Positions 17,599 through 26,953 of a stretch of 64,000 nt of DNA are shown here, one piece after another (the first letter of the stretch is position 1; each line of letters starts with the position of its first letter). The notes beneath the pieces were generated by a model. That model did no database searches, had not been told where the DNA came from, and saw only the letters and a list, made by a program, of their open reading frames with translations. The stretch spans positions 1-64,000 of the forward strand of contig NZ_JHXZ01000016.1 of NCBI RefSeq assembly GCF_000621565.1. The letters run 5' to 3'. The position numbers were made by a program, and so were the translations under genes. The stretch is from Butyrivibrio sp. LB2008. GTDB taxonomy: Bacteria; Bacillota; Clostridia; Lachnospirales; Lachnospiraceae.

Positions 17599-17607
17599 AT
17601 TATAGCA
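17599..17607 (-). promoter_or_regulatory. Extended -10 promoter in front of the phosphohexomutase gene
   Basis: Minus-strand TGCTATAAT, a perfect extended -10 box, about 35 bases before the ATG; no good -35 is seen. It would let the mutase be expressed separately from the rest of the operon. Confidence 0.6.
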
Positions 17608-17625
17608 TGTATTATCTTTAATGCT

Positions 17626-19686
17626 TTATTGATCCCTTAAACTCGAATACCCCTCTACATTCAGACTATAATCGCTTCTGTCCAGACTAAAGTTCGGATT
17701 GTAGTATGGATCCCCTTTATCAAGAACTTCCTTCCACTTTGTCCTGAAACGCTCCGACTCCTCTTCGTAACGTTTCGCATTCTCTCCCTCGAGATCAAGA
17801 CCTCTTGAAAGAGACTCATAATGAAACATCTCAGCAAAAGGTGTAAACACGTTCAGATACCCTTTTTCTCTGAGTTTAAGGCAAAAATCAACATCGTTCA
17901 AGCTTACTTCGAAAGTCTCGTCAAGTCCGCCGACTTCATCGTACTTATTTCGCGATATCATAAGACATGCTCCCGTTACGGCACTTACATCCTGAGCGTA
18001 GCAAAGCCTGCCCATGTATCCGAGGTTCATACCCGCCTGTCCGTAATGTGAATGTCCCGCTGTTCTGTGTGCTCCAAGCTTAAGAACAACACCTGCATGC
18101 TGTATCTTTCTGTCAGGGAAGTAGAGCTTACCGCCTACCGCGCCAACATCCGCTCTCTGAGCGTACATCAAAAGTTCTTCTATCCAGTTGACGGTTATAA
18201 CCTTGGTGTCGTTGTTAAGGAGAATGATATACTCTCCGTCCGACGCTTTCACACCGTAGTTTACAACCTTGGAATAATTGAATTTAGGTCTCGAACCGTC
18301 GGGATTTAAGTTGCTCTTGTCCTCGTAGAAATCTACAACCTTGACAATATCCTTGAGCGCACCCGACTTAAGTTCATCATAGTAGCCCTTTATCTCAGAG
18401 CCCTTACTTCCGTTCTCGACAACTATTATCTCATAGTTATCATAGACGGACTTCTCATATATCGAATCAATACACCTTCTAAGGTCCTCTGCGTGCTCGC
18501 AGTTGGGAATAACTATACTTACCTTAGGTGTTCCCACAACTTCATAACTTATTTTAAAAATAGTCTCAAAAGCTCTGGTGCTCGTAATCTTAAAGTGATC
18601 GTAGCCGTGGCGCCTCAAATGATCTGCCACCGCTCCCTTTGCAGCTTCTATCGCATAGGGCTTTGCGCTTATATCCGATGCAACGCTTCCCGCATGAGAT
18701 CTCCAGTAGTAAAGAAGCTTTGGAATATGCACGATATGCTCAGCCTTGTCGGTAAGTCTCAGGATCATATCGTGGTCCTGGCTTCCGTCAAACTTTGTTC
18801 TGAAAAGCTCTGTTCCCTCTAGGAGGCTTCTCTTAAACACACTGAAATGACAGATATAATTGTTCGCCCTGAGATTATCAATAGCATAATCGGGCTTAAA
18901 GTGCATGGTTATCATCTTATTGATGTCATCACCCTTAAAGGTTGTCTCATCACAATAGATATAATCTGCATTTTCCTCATTTATAGCCTTAACATACCAA
19001 TAGAGAACTTCCGGATGAAGTATGTCATCGTGATCGAAAAGACCTATATACTCACCCTTTGCAAGTTCAAGGCAGTGATTGGTATTGCCGGATATACCTT
19101 CGTTCTTTTCAAGCTTCTCGTAAGAGATCCTGCAATTTCCGTCCTTGTCCAAAGCTCTCGCATCGGTCATATAACCTTTTACTATCTGAGATACAAGCTC
19201 CACATGCTCACTGTCGGAACCGTCCGCAAGGCACAGCTGCCAGTTTGAATAAGTCTGCACAAGAACAGACTCGATCATGTCTCTTAAGAACTTCTCAGGT
19301 GTGTTATAAAGAGGCACCAGTATAGAGATCAAAGGCGCTTTCTCAAAAACAGTCTCTTCCTGCTCTTTTCTTACTTCGGGAGTCGGAAAGCTCTCCGTTC
19401 CGTAATGAGCCATTGCCTTTTTTTCTATCTGCTTGTACTTTATCTTGGCGATAACTCCCTTTACAGAGCCCTGATTTCTCACCCTGTCGATCTGCCTTAT
19501 GGTAAAGTGCATCGCATTTCTGGCAGGCGTACTTGCCTTCCAGATAGGATTGTTCTTTATCCTTGAAAGCTTAAATTCAAGCTCGCTGTTCTTATCTTCA
19601 AGCTCTGCAATCCTTGATGCAAGATCGGCGCTCTTTAATTTTTCTTTTTCATATGCTGCTTTAAAATCAAAATCTTTTTCTGACAT
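17626..19686 (-). CDS. Large dual-domain GT2 glycosyltransferase with N-terminal coiled coil
   Basis: A 686-residue protein. Residues about 5-45 form a coiled coil. Domain 1 (about 115-350) is a complete GT2 module with ILVPLYNTPEKFLRDMIESV, YIGLFDHDD, YCDETTF and DGSQDHDMILR. Domain 2 (about 395-650) is also complete, with IVIPNCEHAEDLRRCIDSI, ENGSKGSE, YIILLNNDT, VGAVGGKLYF, and SLNDVDFCLKLREKGY. This paired layout is seen in bacterial rhamnan and O-antigen polymerising transferases, so two linkages could be made alternately. The ATG at 19686 follows GGAAG; the in-frame TTG four codons earlier is rejected. Neighbouring genes encode the mutase and a paralogue. Confidence 0.87.
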   Translation of the reverse strand: MSEKDFDFKAAYEKEKLKSADLASRIAELEDKNSELEFKLSRIKNNPIWKASTPARNAMHFTIRQIDRVRNQGSVKGVIAKIKYKQIEKKAMAHYGTESFPTPEVRKEQEETVFEKAPLISILVPLYNTPEKFLRDMIESVLVQTYSNWQLCLADGSDSEHVELVSQIVKGYMTDARALDKDGNCRISYEKLEKNEGISGNTNHCLELAKGEYIGLFDHDDILHPEVLYWYVKAINEENADYIYCDETTFKGDDINKMITMHFKPDYAIDNLRANNYICHFSVFKRSLLEGTELFRTKFDGSQDHDMILRLTDKAEHIVHIPKLLYYWRSHAGSVASDISAKPYAIEAAKGAVADHLRRHGYDHFKITSTRAFETIFKISYEVVGTPKVSIVIPNCEHAEDLRRCIDSIYEKSVYDNYEIIVVENGSKGSEIKGYYDELKSGALKDIVKVVDFYEDKSNLNPDGSRPKFNYSKVVNYGVKASDGEYIILLNNDTKVITVNWIEELLMYAQRADVGAVGGKLYFPDRKIQHAGVVLKLGAHRTAGHSHYGQAGMNLGYMGRLCYAQDVSAVTGACLMISRNKYDEVGGLDETFEVSLNDVDFCLKLREKGYLNVFTPFAEMFHYESLSRGLDLEGENAKRYEEESERFRTKWKEVLDKGDPYYNPNFSLDRSDYSLNVEGYSSLRDQ

Positions 19687-19726
19687 AAAAACTTCCAATC
19701 AATTCTTCACATTTATTTCTACGAGA

Positions 19727-21838
19727 TCAATTTTTTACATGCAGGATATTGGGTACCCAGTTAATAAGCTTAAGTCTGCTCGTTCTGTCTATCGCAAGCA
19801 TACCGATCTGATAAAATCCGGGCTTTAATTCCCCCTTTTTGATCTTAACTTTATATCCCGTAAGATCGACATTCACCTGATCCTGGAGCCTTACCCTGAT
19901 ATCCGGTCTGTACCAAATATATGGAGTAAAACTGTACACCTCAGGTCCGACCGGTCCCGCTCCGTCCTCATATCTCTCAACAAGCCTCAAAAGAAGCTTC
20001 TTGTCATAAATGGCATTGTCAGATCCTATCACGAAACTGTATCCCTTGAGATAATATCCCTCGAGGTTCTCAGCCGTGTTCACGCCGTAGAGCCAGTTAT
20101 CCATAGATGCATTGTACTCACATCCGACTCTGAGGCACTGATCCTCTCTTGCCCCCTTGATGCCCTTCTCATGAAGAACAGGCGGTATATAAGGAATATC
20201 CTCAACAGGCGTATAGTCTTCCTTCGGAATGATCGCAGATATTGTCTCATCCTCAGTAAGATGCGGACTGTAAAAAGGATCCTTGTTATACAAATGAGAA
20301 TGTCTTCTCATCAGAGTTTCACCCTCTGCCGCAAGTCTGTCCATTTTCTTCGGATCAAGGTTATCAAGTCCCCTTGTAAGAGACTCATGATGCAAAAGAT
20401 ATGTATGGTTACAACAAACGTTGTAATAACCTTTTTCAAAAATGCTGTAACAGAAATCCACATCATTGAAGGCAACTTTTAATTCCTCAGGGAAACCTCC
20501 CACATCGTTGAACTTGCGTCTACTGATAAGAAGACAGGCCGCAGTTACACCAATCATGTTATGTATTCCTCTGTTATAGCCAAAATAATGACTCTTATTG
20601 TCATGCATCTTACTGAGCTTGTGCACGGGGCCTCTTCTGACATTTGCTATTCCCGCATGCTGAATAAGATCTGTCTTTGGATAAATAAGCTTTGCTCCAA
20701 CAGCGCCCACATGCTTAAGCTGAGCCTGGGAAATAAGCTCCGTCATCCATCCCTCTTTTACCGCCTCAATATCATCATTGAGGAAAAGAAGATATTCACC
20801 GGTCGAACTTCTCGCACCCTGATTACACATAGCCGAGAAGTTAAAATCCTGAAGCTTATATAAATAATTTATTTTGGTAAGTCCGTTCTTTCTTGGCGCT
20901 CTCGATGCATACACACCGTACTTTACCCTGTTTGACGCCGAACTTCCGTTATCTATGACAGTAATGTCATAAGTTATTCCCGCATCCTTTGTCGTCTCGA
21001 TTATCGAATTCAGACACTGCTGAAAAATCTCGGGATGATCTTTTGAAGGAATGATAATGCTCACCGTAACGGGCTTTAACAGCATATGTCTTGAGTTATG
21101 GAAGCTCCTTCCGTAAAAAACATCCTGCCCCGCATTTCTGTGATACAAAACTTCCCTGATATGACCTATCGGAAGCTCCATTCCGGTTCTCTTTGCAAAT
21201 GCTCTTTCATGTATAGCCAACATGCAAAAGAGAACATCGGCAGAAAGAAGCGATGCTTCAAGTCCTACCTGCTCAGGTGAATTTTTCTTATTTGCGGTTC
21301 CGCCCAGCATCTTGACAGCATTGTCATATTCCGGGATCGCAGCATGAACCGTCTTGGATCTGCATGCAAAAAAACTGCCTATATAAAATGCATTAAGGTA
21401 CGAATCGGGAGACCAGTCGGGTTTAAAGAAAGGATGGATATATTTTCCGCCGTTTCCGACTTCATCCTCATCTCCGTAAACCACATTGTGCTCCGGATGA
21501 GCAATAAAATACTGCTTTATAACTTCAGTTGCTCTCTTTGTCAGTTTTCCCTTGGGACTTGCAAAAACATATACCACATTGTCATCGTTCTTGGCATCTG
21601 TTACTTCCCATACCTTTGCATATGGAACAACCTTTATCTTTGGTTCGGGAAGCTTATGAGGAATAAGCTCTCCGTTTTCTCCGGTCTCATACTTAACGGG
21701 CGCCTCCGCTTCAATAACAGGGCTTTTATCGATATTCTTCTGCCATTTATCATAAGCTGACGCCTTGGCACTTACCATCTTGTTATATTTAGTTATTCTC
21801 TTTCTTACAAGAGTATTTTTAACTAACCCCTTAAGCAT
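19727..21838 (-). CDS. Large GT2 glycosyltransferase, first domain degenerate, with C-terminal accessory domain
   Basis: A 703-residue protein. The first module (about 75-250) keeps the later GT2 parts (VVYGDEDEVG, HPFFKPDWSPD) but lacks the opening nucleotide-binding strand, so it is probably inactive. The second (about 255-530) is complete: VTVSIIIPSKDHPEIFQQCL, IDNGSS, LLFLNDDIEAV, VGAVGAKLIY and AFNDVDFCYSIFEKGYY. A C-terminal extension of about 130 residues looks like a beta-rich accessory domain (RPDIRVRLQDQVNVDLTGYK). The start has a basic amphipathic helix for membrane contact. It lies nine bases after the methyltransferase-kinase gene, suggesting a shared polymerisation complex. Confidence 0.85.
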   Translation of the reverse strand: MLKGLVKNTLVRKRITKYNKMVSAKASAYDKWQKNIDKSPVIEAEAPVKYETGENGELIPHKLPEPKIKVVPYAKVWEVTDAKNDDNVVYVFASPKGKLTKRATEVIKQYFIAHPEHNVVYGDEDEVGNGGKYIHPFFKPDWSPDSYLNAFYIGSFFACRSKTVHAAIPEYDNAVKMLGGTANKKNSPEQVGLEASLLSADVLFCMLAIHERAFAKRTGMELPIGHIREVLYHRNAGQDVFYGRSFHNSRHMLLKPVTVSIIIPSKDHPEIFQQCLNSIIETTKDAGITYDITVIDNGSSASNRVKYGVYASRAPRKNGLTKINYLYKLQDFNFSAMCNQGARSSTGEYLLFLNDDIEAVKEGWMTELISQAQLKHVGAVGAKLIYPKTDLIQHAGIANVRRGPVHKLSKMHDNKSHYFGYNRGIHNMIGVTAACLLISRRKFNDVGGFPEELKVAFNDVDFCYSIFEKGYYNVCCNHTYLLHHESLTRGLDNLDPKKMDRLAAEGETLMRRHSHLYNKDPFYSPHLTEDETISAIIPKEDYTPVEDIPYIPPVLHEKGIKGAREDQCLRVGCEYNASMDNWLYGVNTAENLEGYYLKGYSFVIGSDNAIYDKKLLLRLVERYEDGAGPVGPEVYSFTPYIWYRPDIRVRLQDQVNVDLTGYKVKIKKGELKPGFYQIGMLAIDRTSRLKLINWVPNILHVKN

Positions 21839-21847
21839 TCCCCGTTT

Positions 21848-24010
21848 TTACTCCTCGTCTCTGTAGTAGCGTGCCTCACGCTTTTCAACGATCTTCCTTC
21901 CGATTTTCTTTATTATCCCCACTTTTTCCTTCGGCTCAGGATTTGCCTGTGAAACATCAATGGAATTAATAATCGCATCAGCTGCATTTTTAGGAACCAT
22001 CGTAGTAAGAAGCTTCACCGTGAGGTGATTTTTCTCCTTTATACTAAGCCCGCTTGACGTAAGATCAAACTCAATATTCGGATCGTCCGTATTAAACATA
22101 AACGAATCATCCGTGATCCACTCACCGTTAACCGGCTTGAGTGTTATATCCGCCGAACCGTCCTCAATCGATTGTCCGTTCCACCCGGCCTCGATAACTG
22201 TAACCATGCAAGGCGCAAATGCAGGATCGAGCCTTAACACTTTGCATCTCGAATCAACAAGAATATCAAGTTCGATAATATTATTGTCATCATACTGTTC
22301 CTCGGGGAAGATCGAATCATCCTCCGAGTAGCCCGCTCCCTCGTCAAAATATACCTGAACGCAGTCAGCAGCCCTTGCGGCATCTGCCCCCTTAGAAAGT
22401 TCCTTGGGAACAATTACCTTTCTTCCTATATCTTTCCATATCTCCACAAGAGACTTTCTGTTTCCCGTGACATATTTCTGGAAAGCATATTCTTCATCAA
22501 GAAGAACCTTAATTTCCTTTTCTTTTAAACCAAGTCTCTCATAGACAGCTTTCGGATCGAACTTCTCCCTCTTTCTGTCTTCAAGCCTGTAACAGTAAAG
22601 CGCTCTCCATACCTGTTCCTTTGGCGGAATGCACTTTCCGTAGGTCCACTCATAATCGATTATAGTCCAGATAGGGCCGTTTACCATTATGTTGGAAAAG
22701 ATAAGATCGTAATCCGATACGGGATAATCCGTCTTATAATTAAGCCTCTTAATATACTCATTTATCAGAGCATTAAAGGCATCCATGTCATCTCTGTCAA
22801 TACACTGGTCAAGAAGCGATGCAAGCGGGACTCCGTTTACAAAAGAAAAGATCGCACATCCTTCTGTCTCATCTATCTGACAGTCATTTATCTCAAAATC
22901 ACCGCCTCTGAACTTCTCCTGAAGTCCCAAATATGCATCTCTGAGGCCGTAGACATGCTCTCTTGCAGCCTCTGTAAGAGGAAACTTCTTAATGATCTTT
23001 CTTCCCGATCTGCTTATCGCAATATCTGTTCTTATCTTGAACTCATCAACCCTGTCATTACTGTATTTACTGTATACGGTATCAAATCCGGGTCCCAATA
23101 TTACTTCAAAAGAATTGGCAAAATCCGGATACATTCCGTCTTTAACAAGATCCTCGTAAGCATGTTTCTCATTAAAGAGAACCATTCTGTCCCTGTCAAA
23201 GTTTCTGACATTGTCCTGAAGCTCTCCGAACTTAGGGAAATAAGAATCGGAGTGGATCATTGTCATAAGCTTGTAATCCGGGTACGGATAATAGAAATGA
23301 TAATCATTCATTCCGCACTTTTTAAATATATTTATAAGTCCGTTTCTGGTAAAAGTCTTGGCAACGCTGTCAGCGGTATAGCCTTCGATTCCCTTAAAAT
23401 ATGTTCCGAGATGGTCTTCCGAACAACCTGCAAAATACTTGAGTCCGAGACGGTTCTCTATGGCGATGACAATTCTTCCGCCCTTTTTAAGGTGTCTGTT
23501 GAGCATCCTCAAAAACTTCTCATAAGGGTTATCCGTTCCGATATACCCCTGACCGTACTCAAATACGCCGATAAGGAAGATATAATCAAAATCCTTATCA
23601 AGATCCGGCTCAACATCCCTGAAGTTTCCCACGTGTATAGTAACGTTTCCGCATTCTCTGTTCCTGTAGGCATTGATCTCAGATCTTCTCCTTGAAAGAT
23701 CGCACGAAACAACCTTTGCCGCTTTCTTGGCAAGCATGCCCGTTATAGCACCGCAGCCCGAACCGACTTCAAGAACCTTGGCATTGGGATCCATAGGAAT
23801 CCACTCAACTATATTGGCTCTCTGCTCGGAAAGGTGATAGAGAATCGGCCAGCTTGCCTTCTTCTCTATGATCTCGGGATATTCTTCTTTTTTATGATTT
23901 TTAACAATATCAAGAAGATCGTTCTCTACAGCACCGTCACTGTACAGATCGACCCCCGAGTAATGTTTGAAATTAAGTGTGACATTGCCAATCTTAATCT
24001 GTTCCTGCAT
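21848..24010 (-). CDS. Methyltransferase plus kinase-like bifunctional protein, resembles chain terminator WbdD
   Basis: A 720-residue protein. Residues about 55-250 form a class I SAM-dependent methyltransferase (motif I VLEVGSGCGAI at 79-89, then SCDLSRRR, and IFLIGVFEYGQ). Residues about 300-480 have the layout of an aminoglycoside/protein-kinase-like fold: candidate ATP lysine in KIIKKF near 339-343, hinge FSFVNGVPLASLL, catalytic loop DYDLIFSN (433-440) and metal site IDYEW (451-455). A beta-rich part and a basic C-terminal helix follow. WbdD of E. coli O9a, of similar size, phosphorylates and methylates the glycan end to stop elongation. The gene overlaps wzt by 17 bases, which supports a terminator role. 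The comparison with WbdD is by architecture and context. Confidence 0.75.
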   Translation of the reverse strand: MQEQIKIGNVTLNFKHYSGVDLYSDGAVENDLLDIVKNHKKEEYPEIIEKKASWPILYHLSEQRANIVEWIPMDPNAKVLEVGSGCGAITGMLAKKAAKVVSCDLSRRRSEINAYRNRECGNVTIHVGNFRDVEPDLDKDFDYIFLIGVFEYGQGYIGTDNPYEKFLRMLNRHLKKGGRIVIAIENRLGLKYFAGCSEDHLGTYFKGIEGYTADSVAKTFTRNGLINIFKKCGMNDYHFYYPYPDYKLMTMIHSDSYFPKFGELQDNVRNFDRDRMVLFNEKHAYEDLVKDGMYPDFANSFEVILGPGFDTVYSKYSNDRVDEFKIRTDIAISRSGRKIIKKFPLTEAAREHVYGLRDAYLGLQEKFRGGDFEINDCQIDETEGCAIFSFVNGVPLASLLDQCIDRDDMDAFNALINEYIKRLNYKTDYPVSDYDLIFSNIMVNGPIWTIIDYEWTYGKCIPPKEQVWRALYCYRLEDRKREKFDPKAVYERLGLKEKEIKVLLDEEYAFQKYVTGNRKSLVEIWKDIGRKVIVPKELSKGADAARAADCVQVYFDEGAGYSEDDSIFPEEQYDDNNIIELDILVDSRCKVLRLDPAFAPCMVTVIEAGWNGQSIEDGSADITLKPVNGEWITDDSFMFNTDDPNIEFDLTSSGLSIKEKNHLTVKLLTTMVPKNAADAIINSIDVSQANPEPKEKVGIIKKIGRKIVEKREARYYRDEE

Positions 24011-25334
24011 CTATATCTCTCACTTTACATGTTGTGTCCATGTCATAATATCCGACCGTGTTCTTGTCCGAAACAACCGTGATATTAAGAACATCATACA
24101 ATCTGTGGTAAACTGTAAAATCGTTCTGTTCAAAACCTGTAACCCCGAAACTTAAAAGATATTCTCCTCCCTGCAGAGACATCTTCTGGGTAAATGTTAT
24201 TTCCTTCTTATCGCCCTTCTTTACAGGTTCCAAAAAAGCTTTCTCAACCATGGAGTTGGTACCCGTTATCTCAATACCCAAAATATTCTTGAAGGTAAAT
24301 GCAAATATGGGTGCCGCAATATCCTCATTAAACTCAACTTCCATGTGAATGGTAAATTCTGTTCCTTTAATGATCGAAGCAGATCTTATCCCCTTTGAAT
24401 CGGTAACATAATAATTTGTTATGGTTGCCGCTCCGTCTCCGTACTCAAGAGCATCGGGATTGAGCGAAGCATCCTTTGGCTTCTCATCCTTTTTATTCGA
24501 AGCCTTGGCATCTGCTTTCTTATCAGCTTCTTCCGCAGCCTTTCTGATATCCTCATCATCAAGCAGATTACTTGTATCGCTGCTTGGAAGAGGATATTGT
24601 CCCACAAGAACCTGCTTGTAGATATCTATCATCTTCTTTGGCGTTCCCTCTCCGAGAAGAACACCTTTGTTAAGAAGAACCGCTCTGTCACAGTATTTGC
24701 TGATACTGGAAAGATCATGTGAAACAAAGAGAATTGTCTTTCCCTGTTCCTTAAACTCTTCAAATTTATGATAGCACTTAGCCTGGAAGAATACGTCTCC
24801 TACAGAAAGCGCCTCATCAACTATAAGTATCTCCGGATCGATGTTAATGGCAACCGCAAAGGCAAGTCGCACAAACATACCGCTTGAATATGTTTTTACA
24901 GGCTGATAAACATAATCGCCTATGTCAGCAAATTCAAGGATTGCGTCCATTTTTTTCTCTATTTCTTCTTCGGAAAAGCCGATCATCATACCGTTCAAGT
25001 AGATATTGTCTATTCCGTTATATTCCATGTTAAAACCTGCACCGAGCTCCAAAAGAGCCGATATATGGCCGTCTACATTAACTTCGCCCGATGTAGGTGT
25101 AAGTACGCCGGTAATAATCTTAAGGATTGTTGATTTTCCCGATCCGTTGGTTCCGATTATTCCAACAGTCTCACCTTTTTTAACCGTGAGATTTACGTTG
25201 TTAAGAGCAATATGCTTCTTGAACACTTTATCTCCCGCAAGGCCAAACGAATCCTTGACCCTGTCCATGGGCTTTTCATACAATTTATATACTTTACTGA
25301 GGTTCTTTACCTCAATAGCTACGTCTTTCTTCAT
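23994..25334 (-). CDS. wzt: Polysaccharide ABC transporter ATPase with C-terminal cargo-binding domain (Wzt)
   Basis: A 446-residue ATPase. Walker A GTNGSGKST at 61-69, Q-loop region LLELGAGFN, signature YSSGM at 149-153, Walker B ILIVDEAL at 169-176 and the H-loop FVSHDLSS. A charged linker (about 260-300) leads to a C-terminal beta-sandwich-like domain of about 140 residues, as in Wzt of E. coli O8/O9a, where it binds the modified non-reducing end of the glycan before export. Many teichoic acid TagH and rhamnan ATPases differ in this region. Upstream wzm and the overlapping methyltransferase-kinase gene complete the export-with-termination set. GGAGAG precedes the ATG. Confidence 0.92.
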   Translation of the reverse strand: MKKDVAIEVKNLSKVYKLYEKPMDRVKDSFGLAGDKVFKKHIALNNVNLTVKKGETVGIIGTNGSGKSTILKIITGVLTPTSGEVNVDGHISALLELGAGFNMEYNGIDNIYLNGMMIGFSEEEIEKKMDAILEFADIGDYVYQPVKTYSSGMFVRLAFAVAINIDPEILIVDEALSVGDVFFQAKCYHKFEEFKEQGKTILFVSHDLSSISKYCDRAVLLNKGVLLGEGTPKKMIDIYKQVLVGQYPLPSSDTSNLLDDEDIRKAAEEADKKADAKASNKKDEKPKDASLNPDALEYGDGAATITNYYVTDSKGIRSASIIKGTEFTIHMEVEFNEDIAAPIFAFTFKNILGIEITGTNSMVEKAFLEPVKKGDKKEITFTQKMSLQGGEYLLSFGVTGFEQNDFTVYHRLYDVLNITVVSDKNTVGYYDMDTTCKVRDIDAGTD

Positions 25335-25354
25335 GTATCTCTCCGTGTCATCCT

Positions 25355-26383
25355 TTACAATACGTCCGCAAAATGAGGTTTAAGTCTCTTGAAAGTAACC
25401 GCTCCGAAGCAGAACAATGCAAGTACAACAAGCCAGAAGTATGTGGAAGAATAAAAATCTTCATAGAACCACGTGTGCCCGTAAATGGAATTTCTGAATC
25501 CTTCGACAATGATCGTCATAGGATTGAGCTTAAAAAACCACTGTAAGTGATTGTCACGAATGAACGGAATATCATCCATATTCCAGAGAATCGGTGTTCC
25601 CCACATAAAGACCTGAAGTCCGATATTTATTATCTGCAAAAGATCTCTGAAAAAAACCACTATCGCACTTGTAAAATAGCTTATCGAAAGAACAAGGATA
25701 AACTCACATGCCATGTAGTACGGAATCTGAATCCAATAAATACTGGGATAATATTGAAGACCGCAAGCCATTATAAGTAATACGCTCAAAAAGAAAACAT
25801 GCATAAACATGGCAGCGATTATCTTGATAATGGGAAGAATACTTATTTTAAAAAGCACCTTTTTAACAAGATAGTTATATTCTAGAAGAGATGTTGTTCC
25901 GTTTGTAAGCGCCTCACTGAAAAAGAACCACGGAACAAGTCCTGCTGTCAAAAAAAGAACCTGTGGCACTTTCACGCCTGCAGTAACGGCTCCTCTGACG
26001 CTTTCTTCCACGCCTCTGTCCGGATTAAACAACCACCCAAACACAACATAATACAGCGCAACGGTAACAACAGGCTGAGCAAATGCCCAGACTATTCCCA
26101 TGGCCGAACCTGCATATCTCTTTTTAAAGTCGTTGACCGCAAGTCTCTTTATAAGTTTCCTGTTCTGGAAAAGCTCAACAGGAAGCACTGTCAGTTTTTC
26201 ATACCACAAAGTGACCAAAATACAGAGAGCGCCCAGTAAAATACATCCTGATACCTTTTTTCTTATCTCTGAAAGTTGATCTGCATAAGGGTTCTGATGT
26301 AACACAAGTATAAGCGCCAATGCAAGCGCCAATACATAGAAAACGCCCAAGAAAATTTTCTTGGGGGGTTTTCTGATTTTCAT
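25355..26383 (-). CDS. wzm: Polysaccharide ABC transporter permease (Wzm/TagG type)
   Basis: A membrane protein of about 342 residues. The last 260 residues are an ABC-2 permease with the typical opening LIKRLAVNDFKKRYAGSAMGIVWAFAQP, five or six membrane helices and the conserved GTPILWN and LNPMTIIVEGFR near the end. About 80 extra N-terminal residues add two membrane helices not usual for Wzm/TagG. The start is unclear: ATG 26383 is given, but TTG 26395 (overlapping the rfbC stop) and GTG 26416 are also open. It pairs with the Wzt gene 20 bases downstream to export lipid-linked polysaccharide. Confidence 0.9.
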   Translation of the reverse strand: MKIRKPPKKIFLGVFYVLALALALILVLHQNPYADQLSEIRKKVSGCILLGALCILVTLWYEKLTVLPVELFQNRKLIKRLAVNDFKKRYAGSAMGIVWAFAQPVVTVALYYVVFGWLFNPDRGVEESVRGAVTAGVKVPQVLFLTAGLVPWFFFSEALTNGTTSLLEYNYLVKKVLFKISILPIIKIIAAMFMHVFFLSVLLIMACGLQYYPSIYWIQIPYYMACEFILVLSISYFTSAIVVFFRDLLQIINIGLQVFMWGTPILWNMDDIPFIRDNHLQWFFKLNPMTIIVEGFRNSIYGHTWFYEDFYSSTYFWLVVLALFCFGAVTFKRLKPHFADVL

Positions 26384-26391
26384 TCTTTTAT

Positions 26392-26937
26392 TCAAAACTC
26401 TTTTATTCCTCCCCACTTAGTATCTTTTTCGGAAAGGTTTAATTCTACACCATCAATAAGAGGCCATTCTACTCCAATATCAGGATCGTTCCATATAAGT
26501 CCGCCCTCATCATTCGGATGATAGAAATCAGAGCATTTATAAGCAAATTCAGCATACTCGGAAAGCACATAGAATCCATGTGCAAATCCCTTGGGAATAA
26601 AGAACTGTTTCTTGTTCTCCGCAGATAAAACAACTCCGAACCACTTTCCAAAAGTAGCGGAATCTTTTCTAAGATCAACGGCAACATCAAATACTTCACC
26701 GTTTATGCAACGTACAAGCTTATCCTGAGGAAAATTCTTCTGGAAATGTAGTCCTCTCAAAACTCCCTGCTTGCTTGCAGACTGATTGTCCTGAACAAAT
26801 TCAACATCTATTCCGGCTTCAACAAAATCATTCTTGTTATATGTCTCAACAAAATATCCTCTGGCATCTCCGAATACAGTCGGAGTTATAACCTTAAGCC
26901 CCTCAATTTCACATGTTTCAACGCTAATCTTACCCAT
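26392..26937 (-). CDS. rfbC: dTDP-4-dehydrorhamnose 3,5-epimerase
   Basis: A 181-residue cupin-fold enzyme that epimerises C3 and C5 of dTDP-4-keto-6-deoxyglucose, third step of dTDP-L-rhamnose synthesis. Motifs: VFGDARGYFVETYN, FVQDNQSASKQGVLRGLHFQ with the catalytic histidine, VRCINGEVFDVAVDLR, IPKGFAHGFYVLS and the C-terminal DPDIGVEWPL. Length is standard. The gene lies between a small bitopic protein and wzm, and overlaps the possible earlier starts of wzm. Confidence 0.95.
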   Translation of the reverse strand: MGKISVETCEIEGLKVITPTVFGDARGYFVETYNKNDFVEAGIDVEFVQDNQSASKQGVLRGLHFQKNFPQDKLVRCINGEVFDVAVDLRKDSATFGKWFGVVLSAENKKQFFIPKGFAHGFYVLSEYAEFAYKCSDFYHPNDEGGLIWNDPDIGVEWPLIDGVELNLSEKDTKWGGIKEF

Positions 26938-26953
26938 TGTCTCTCTCCAAAAA

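Noticed and set aside
22955..23695. 246-codon plus-strand open frame
   Set aside because: Lies fully inside the methyltransferase-kinase gene on the other strand; no ribosome site and no recognisable motif.
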